DNA of 17,091 nucleotides, taken from NCBI GenBank assembly GCA_017861215.1, contig JAGFXN010000033.1, positions 1 to 17,091 on the forward strand, in the 5' to 3' direction. This document shows, piece after piece, positions 13,293-17,091 of this stretch (positions are counted from its first letter, which is position 1; the number at the start of each line of letters is the position of its first letter). The translations under genes were made by a program, and so were the position numbers. The DNA is from Deltaproteobacteria bacterium. Its GTDB lineage: Bacteria > Desulfobacterota > Desulfuromonadia > Geobacterales > DSM-12255. Under the pieces are notes generated by a model. It was not told where the DNA came from and searched no databases. It saw nothing but the letters and a program-made list of their open reading frames with translations.

Positions 13293-13583
13293 TCATTTCC
13301 GGTCTGCTTTATCCGTTTCCGGTCCCTCGACGACCTTCTCCTTGTCTCCCAGGCTGGCGATTCCCTTGAGCATCGCCCCCAGGAGGAACAGGCCGGGGAC
13401 TGCCTGCATGGCTATGATGGCGGCAACGAAGACAAGAAACAGTTTTGACATGAATTCGCCACCTTCCGATATATGGTTGAAGGACATGAAGGCTATGGCG
13501 CACATCACGACGAGAGTCACGACCATGCCGGTGACGATTTTTTCTGTGACACTCTTCACTCTCTTCACTCTGTCCGGTTTCAT
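13293..13583 (-). CDS. Two-TM membrane protein (96 aa), first gene of the cytochrome operon
   Basis: ATG 13583 with AAAGGAGAA (complement of 13589-13597) upstream. A basic N-terminus (MKPDRVKRVKSVTEK) leads into a helix (about 17-35), a short loop (NHISEGGEF) and a second helix (about 45-68). The charged tail (GDKEKVVEGPETDKADRK) is probably cytoplasmic, giving an N-in/C-in hairpin. No family is recognised. It is the first gene after the sigma-54-type promoter, about 40 nt from the inferred transcript start, so it should be co-expressed with the cytochromes and may be a complex subunit. Confidence 0.7.
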   Translation of the reverse strand: MKPDRVKRVKSVTEKIVTGMVVTLVVMCAIAFMSFNHISEGGEFMSKLFLVFVAAIIAMQAVPGLFLLGAMLKGIASLGDKEKVVEGPETDKADRK

Positions 13584-13634
13584 AACGTTCTCCTTTCTGC
13601 TGCCGTCGGTTTTAATTATTGTTACGTAATTAAA

Positions 13635-13650
13635 AGCATCAAATGTGCCA
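13635..13650 (-). promoter_or_regulatory. Sigma-54 (-24/-12) promoter of the cytochrome operon
   Basis: On the minus strand TGGCACATTTGATGCT matches TGGCAC-N5-TTGCW at all but one base (A for T before TGC), with the invariant GG-N10-GC spacing. It lies about 50 bp upstream of the first gene's ATG at 13583. Its neighbour is an NtrC-type regulator gene, which fits. Confidence 0.8.
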
Positions 13651-13845
13651 AGCCATGCGAACTGCTCCGCAATGGCGGCGAGACATAGATATTTATCAGT
13701 AATTTAGGCAGGTTGTAATCAAGTAGTGCTCATGTTGGAACACGGCAGCGGAAGAATCAACAAAGGTAGGGAGCGGCAGAGGCAGGACACATTGAATCGT
13801 TTGAGTTCAAGGGGTTATGAATTTTTGCTAATCAGATGGGCTTTT

Positions 13846-13890
13846 GGAAAGATTCCTGCGCCACAGGAATCTTTCCTGCGCCACAGGAAT
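13846..13890. promoter_or_regulatory. Tandem palindromic activator sites (candidate UAS)
   Basis: ATTCCTGCGCCACAGGAAT (13852-13870) is a palindrome with a 5-bp centre. It recurs as TTTCCTGCGCCACAGGAAT (13872-13890), exactly 20 bp apart, about two helical turns. The first copy's arms extend to 13 bp (GGAAAGATTCCTG at 13846-13858 with 13864-13876). They lie about 210-230 bp upstream of the sigma-54 promoter, on the same face of the DNA, as expected for enhancer-binding-protein sites. Confidence 0.75.
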
Positions 13891-13920
13891 AACGGCAAGG
13901 GGAAAGAGGCTGGAAAGGAA

Positions 13921-15307
13921 TTAATCGGGATGGGATAAGGATATCCCCTGTTTTTTAAGCAGGGCGTAGAGGCGTGACTGGGAAAGGCCGGATTTCCTGC
14001 AGGCCTCTCCCATGTCTTTTCCGGCCAGGGCCATGAGATCCTGAAGGTACTGTTTCTCTGCCTGCGTGTAGACAGAATCACGGTAATCCTGAAGCCTCGG
14101 CAGACTATGGGCGTCGCCCGGCTCAAGAGGCTGCTCCGGCGGCGACCCCTTCTTCATGGCGCTCTGGGCCACTTCGATGCGGAGCTGGATGGGAAGGTGC
14201 TTGGGAAAAAGGACCGTCTCAGAACGGGCAGCCGCAATAGTCCGCTCGAAGGTGTTGACAAGTTCCCGCACATTACCCGGCCACCGGGGAAAAGCCCTTG
14301 GTCGGGATACCGTAGTGTTCGCAGATCCGGTCGGTGTAGTGGCGCGCCAGCAGCTTCAGGTCTTCAGGGCAGGCCCTGAGACTTGGAAGCTCGATGACGA
14401 AGGAGGAGAGCCGGAAGAGGAGGTCACCGCGAAAGCGGTCGGCAGTAACCATTGCTTCCAGGTTGCGGTTGGTTGCCGCCACCAGCCTGAAATCGCTCTC
14501 CTGCTCCCGGAGGCTTCCCAAGGGTCTGAACCTGTGCTCCTGCAATACCCTCAGAAAAGCCTTCTGCAGCGACAGGGGCATCTCTCCGATCTCGTCGAGA
14601 AAGAGGGTACCGCCGTTAGCCTGGCGGATGAGCCCTTCCCGGGCATGATCCGCACCGGTATAGACTCCCTTTTCGTGGCCGAAAAGCATGCTCTCGATCA
14701 GGTTTTCGGGAAGGGCCGCACAGTCCACCACCACGAAATTGCCATGGCAACGGCGGCTATTGCGGTGAACCGCCTGAGCGAACAGCTCCTTCCCAGTGCC
14801 GGTCTCCCCGGTGATGAGCACGCTTGCATCGCTTGCCGCCGCCTGGACTACCTGTTCAAGGCATGCCTCCAGGCCAGGGCTGTTCCCCACGATGCCATCC
14901 CGGTTCATGCCGCCATACCCCACGCCTGCCCCAGCCTGCTTCTGCTTACGATACTGCAGGGCGCTTTGCAGGGAAAGGGTAATCTCGTTGATGCCGGACC
15001 CTTTTTCCAGGTAGGCCCAGACACCGCTTTTTATAGCAAACCCTGCGCCGGACGGGTCACCGTAACCGGTGATAATTATGATCTCCGGAGCCGAAGGGAG
15101 CTTTTCCAGCCTGGACACGATGTCGAGGCCGTTGCCGTCGGGCAGCTGTACATCCAGGAACACCACGTCGAACGGTTCGGTCGACGCCATTTCCAGCCCC
15201 TCCCTGAGGGTATAGGCGCATAGCGACTCGTGCCCCTTGCTTTTTGCCACCAGGGAGAGGGACTGGCACATCAGATGGTCATCATCGATGAGCAGAATTC
15301 TAGCCAT
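13921..15307 (-). pseudogene. Sigma-54-dependent response regulator (NtrC type), frameshifted
   Basis: The start is ATG 15307, overlapping the kinase stop by 8 nt. Domains: receiver (1-120; phospho-acceptor D52 in FLDVQLPDG, K102), then AAA+ ATPase with Walker A GETGTGKE (167-174), loop GVYTGA (214-219, in place of GAFTGA), Walker B LFLDEI (235-240) and FRGDLLFRL. The frame reads ...IPTKGFSPVAG and stops at 14273. The expected continuation RWPGNVRELVNTFERT and a Fis-type helix-turn-helix (ACRKSGLSQSRLYALLKKQG) are in the +1 frame (to 13921). Even with the frame restored, about 11 residues normally lying between the 'SP' and 'WPGNVREL' motifs are missing. The C-terminal part has no credible start. 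It would resemble BccR, the reported activator of cbcBA in G. sulfurreducens (from memory). A sequencing or assembly error is the alternative. Confidence 0.8.
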
Positions 15308-17091
15308 CGGTTCTCACCTCTTGACGGGATTCGTTCAAGACCCGGCTGATGATGGCCGCCATCTCGTCGCGCTCCAGGGGTTTGATGGCGAGCTCGCTGA
15401 TGAACGCCGCCGTCTCTCCGTGCCCGGCGGTGAAACTTGCCGGCAGATCATACCCGGTGCAGAGGATGACCGGGATGTCAGGACGGATAAGGGTCAGTTC
15501 ACGGGCCAGTTCGTAGCCGTTCATATGAGGCATGGAGTTGTCGGTAATGACGAGGTCGTAACCTCCGGGCTCGGCACGGAATTGTTGCAGTGCATGGCGG
15601 GGATCGGTACAGGCATCCACAAGATAGCCGAGTTTTTTCAACATCCGCTGCTCAGCGAAGACCAGATCTTCCTCGTCGTCAACCAGGAGAATGCGCTCAT
15701 GCCCCACTGAAGAAGAGAGAGTGATCTCCTCGGTTTCAACCGCTTTTGCCTGATCGATGCCGGGAAGGTAGACGTTAAAGACAGCCCCCTCCCCCGGTTC
15801 GCTCTCCACGGTAATTACCCCGCCACTGCACTTGACGATACCGTGAACGACAGAGAGGCCCAGCCCGGTCCCTTCCGTATGCCCCTTGGTGGTGAAAAAC
15901 GGGTCGAAGATGCGCTCCCTGGTCTTTTCGTCCATGCCGTGACCGTCGTCTTTTACCGTAAGAAGCAGGTAGCGTCCCGGCTGCAGACTGCCTAACCTGG
16001 CGGCGGAATAATCGTCAAGGTCAACATTTTCGAGCCAGATTTCCAGCATGCCCTTGTGCTGGCCGCGCATGGCATGGACAGCATTGGTGCAGAGATTCAT
16101 GACGACCTGGTGGATCTGGGTCGGGTCGGCGAATACCCGCCGCAGATCCTTGCCCAGATTAAGACTGATATCGATGGCGGGTGGAGTTGCCGCGCGGAGC
16201 AGCTTAAGACATTCACTCACGATCTGGTCCACCCGCACATCCTGCCGCTCCTGCTCCCCCTGGCGGCTGAAGGAAAGGATCTGCTTGACAAGATTCTTGC
16301 CGCGCAGACCGGACTTGAGGATGACTTCGAGAAGTTCCTGGAGCGGCCCTCCGGCCGGGGCCTCATCGAGGGCCATCTCCGAACAGGTTATGATGGACGC
16401 AAGCGTGTTGTTGAAATCATGGGCTATGCCCCCTGCCATGCTACCGACGGCCTCCATCCGCTGCGCCTGGCGCAACTGCTGTTCCAGCTGCATCTCATGG
16501 GTAATGTCACGGATCAGGGCCGCGTAGCTGATGACGCTGCCGGCGCTGTCAGACACCGACCAGATGGTCAGATCGATTTCAAACATTATACCGTCCTTTC
16601 TCTTGTAGAGAAAACGGCCGGCGTTTTTTTTCCAGTGAGTAATCGCCTTGAGAATGGCCTCGTAGAAGAGCTTATTCGGTTCCTGGGATTCCAGGGTTTT
16701 GATGCTATGACCGATCATCTCCCGGGAAGGACGACCGGTGATGATTTCCACCGCGGGATTAACGTACTGGATGATGCCATCGCCGTCGAAGAGAAACAGT
16801 CCTTCCTTGGCCTGCTCGAGGACCGAAGCAAGCAGCCTGCGCTCCTTCTCTATTTTTTTACGTTCGATAGCAGTGCGCAGGGTGGTAATGCCGTAGGAAA
16901 GATCATCGGCCAGCTCGGAGAGCAGCTTGACCTCGTCGTCATCGAACGCATTCGGCTCGTCGGAAAAGATTACCAGTGCCGCAAACACCGTGCCTCTTTC
17001 GATGAGCGGGACGGAAATAGAGGAAAGGAAGCCGTGCTCGAGCGCTTCATCCCGCCACAGTTCCCATTTGGGATCATATTCGATATACTGG
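15300..17091 (-). CDS. Hybrid sensor histidine kinase (GAF-PAS-HisKA-HATPase-REC), 5' partial
   Basis: The frame is open through the right edge, so the N-terminus is missing; the GTG at 16988 is internal to a GAF-like domain (VPLIERGTVFAALVIFSDEPNAFDDDEVKLLSELADDLSYGI). Then come a PAS domain (GLFLFDGDGIIQYVNPAVEIITGRPSREMIG ... RDITHEMQ), the phospho-accepting H-box (GGIAHDFNNTLASI), and the catalytic domain with N-box (VVMNLCTNAVHAM), G1 (DDGHGMDE), F (IFDPFFTTK) and G2 (GTGLGLSVV). A C-terminal receiver has D in VITDNSMPHMNG and K in AIKPLE. No membrane segment is seen, so sensing is probably cytoplasmic. It overlaps the regulator gene and is the likely phosphodonor; its own receiver makes it a hybrid kinase. 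Confidence 0.92.
   Translation of the reverse strand, partial: QYIEYDPKWELWRDEALEHGFLSSISVPLIERGTVFAALVIFSDEPNAFDDDEVKLLSELADDLSYGITTLRTAIERKKIEKERRLLASVLEQAKEGLFLFDGDGIIQYVNPAVEIITGRPSREMIGHSIKTLESQEPNKLFYEAILKAITHWKKNAGRFLYKRKDGIMFEIDLTIWSVSDSAGSVISYAALIRDITHEMQLEQQLRQAQRMEAVGSMAGGIAHDFNNTLASIITCSEMALDEAPAGGPLQELLEVILKSGLRGKNLVKQILSFSRQGEQERQDVRVDQIVSECLKLLRAATPPAIDISLNLGKDLRRVFADPTQIHQVVMNLCTNAVHAMRGQHKGMLEIWLENVDLDDYSAARLGSLQPGRYLLLTVKDDGHGMDEKTRERIFDPFFTTKGHTEGTGLGLSVVHGIVKCSGGVITVESEPGEGAVFNVYLPGIDQAKAVETEEITLSSSVGHERILLVDDEEDLVFAEQRMLKKLGYLVDACTDPRHALQQFRAEPGGYDLVITDNSMPHMNGYELARELTLIRPDIPVILCTGYDLPASFTAGHGETAAFISELAIKPLERDEMAAIISRVLNESRQEVRTDG

Larger units (their letters stand above)
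13584..13920. other. Regulatory intergenic region between cytochrome operon and its regulator
   Basis: The 337 bases hold no supported gene (the plus-strand frame 13726-13938 has no family signal). From left to right on the plus strand they hold the leader of the cytochrome operon, the -24/-12 promoter (13635-13650), about 195 bp of spacer, and the paired palindromes (13846-13890) just past the regulator's stop codon. Confidence 0.6.

Noticed and set aside
13846..13876. 13-bp-arm hairpin as terminator of the regulator gene
   Set aside because: No T-run on the minus strand, and the exact 20-bp repetition of the palindrome fits protein-binding sites better.
13852..13890. Two tandem repeats as a CRISPR array
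   Set aside because: Only two copies, one base between them, no spacers and no cas genes.
14284..14292. Programmed ribosomal frameshift at TTTTCCCC in the regulator
   Set aside because: Frameshifting would not restore the roughly 11 missing lid residues, so a deletion explains the data better.
14156..15223. 355-aa plus-strand reading frame
   Set aside because: Antisense to the response regulator, whose Walker and receiver motifs are unambiguous.

Overview
The window reads as a chromosomal segment of a Geobacter-like (Desulfuromonadales, possibly Geotalea) bacterium. The evidence is the linkage of a siroheme synthase module, ccsA, hemA and hemC; head-to-head olefin genes oleA and oleB; and a sigma-54-controlled operon with a seven-heme cytochrome c and a diheme b-type cytochrome. 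The genus assignment is inference from gene content, not from a marker gene.

Layout. Positions 1-3700 are a loosely packed, AT-richer accessory stretch: the 5' end of a secreted repeat-domain protein (minus), a possible structured RNA ahead of a DUF2628 membrane protein, a degenerate PilZ-domain protein, a CsgG-like lipoprotein, a 39-residue membrane peptide, and an intact tRNA-Arg(ACG) with its terminator. Around the tRNA lie two 44-45 nt copies of its 3' half and one inverted, split copy of its 5' half. This looks like scarring from past site-specific integration or rearrangement. Positions 3714-7677 are the tetrapyrrole operon (precorrin-2 dehydrogenase/ferrochelatase, ccsA, hemA, hemC), with a dyad-overlapped promoter candidate at one end and a strong terminator at the other. 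A MITE-like foldback (7695-7861) separates it from oleA. A second foldback lies between oleA and oleB, and oleB appears to start at a CTG codon.

From 10046 (a bidirectional terminator) to the right edge everything is on the minus strand. A six-gene operon runs from 13583 to 10108: a two-TM protein, a stand-alone degenerate receiver, a small membrane protein, a seven-heme c-type cytochrome with an EF-hand-like loop, a b561-type cytochrome and a four-TM protein. It resembles the Geobacter inner-membrane quinol-oxidising Cbc complexes, especially CbcBA. Upstream are a good -24/-12 promoter and two tandem 19-bp palindromes, the expected architecture for an enhancer-binding protein. The adjacent regulator is a response regulator of the NtrC type, but it is broken by a frameshift plus an apparent deletion just before its WPGNVREL motif. 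Its partner hybrid histidine kinase overlaps it by 8 nt and runs off the window.

How the parts fit. The hem genes feed haem to the c- and b-type cytochromes, and CcsA serves cytochrome c maturation. The kinase/regulator pair would switch on the cytochrome operon in response to an unknown signal. If the regulator lesion is real, the operon may be silent or under other control in this strain.
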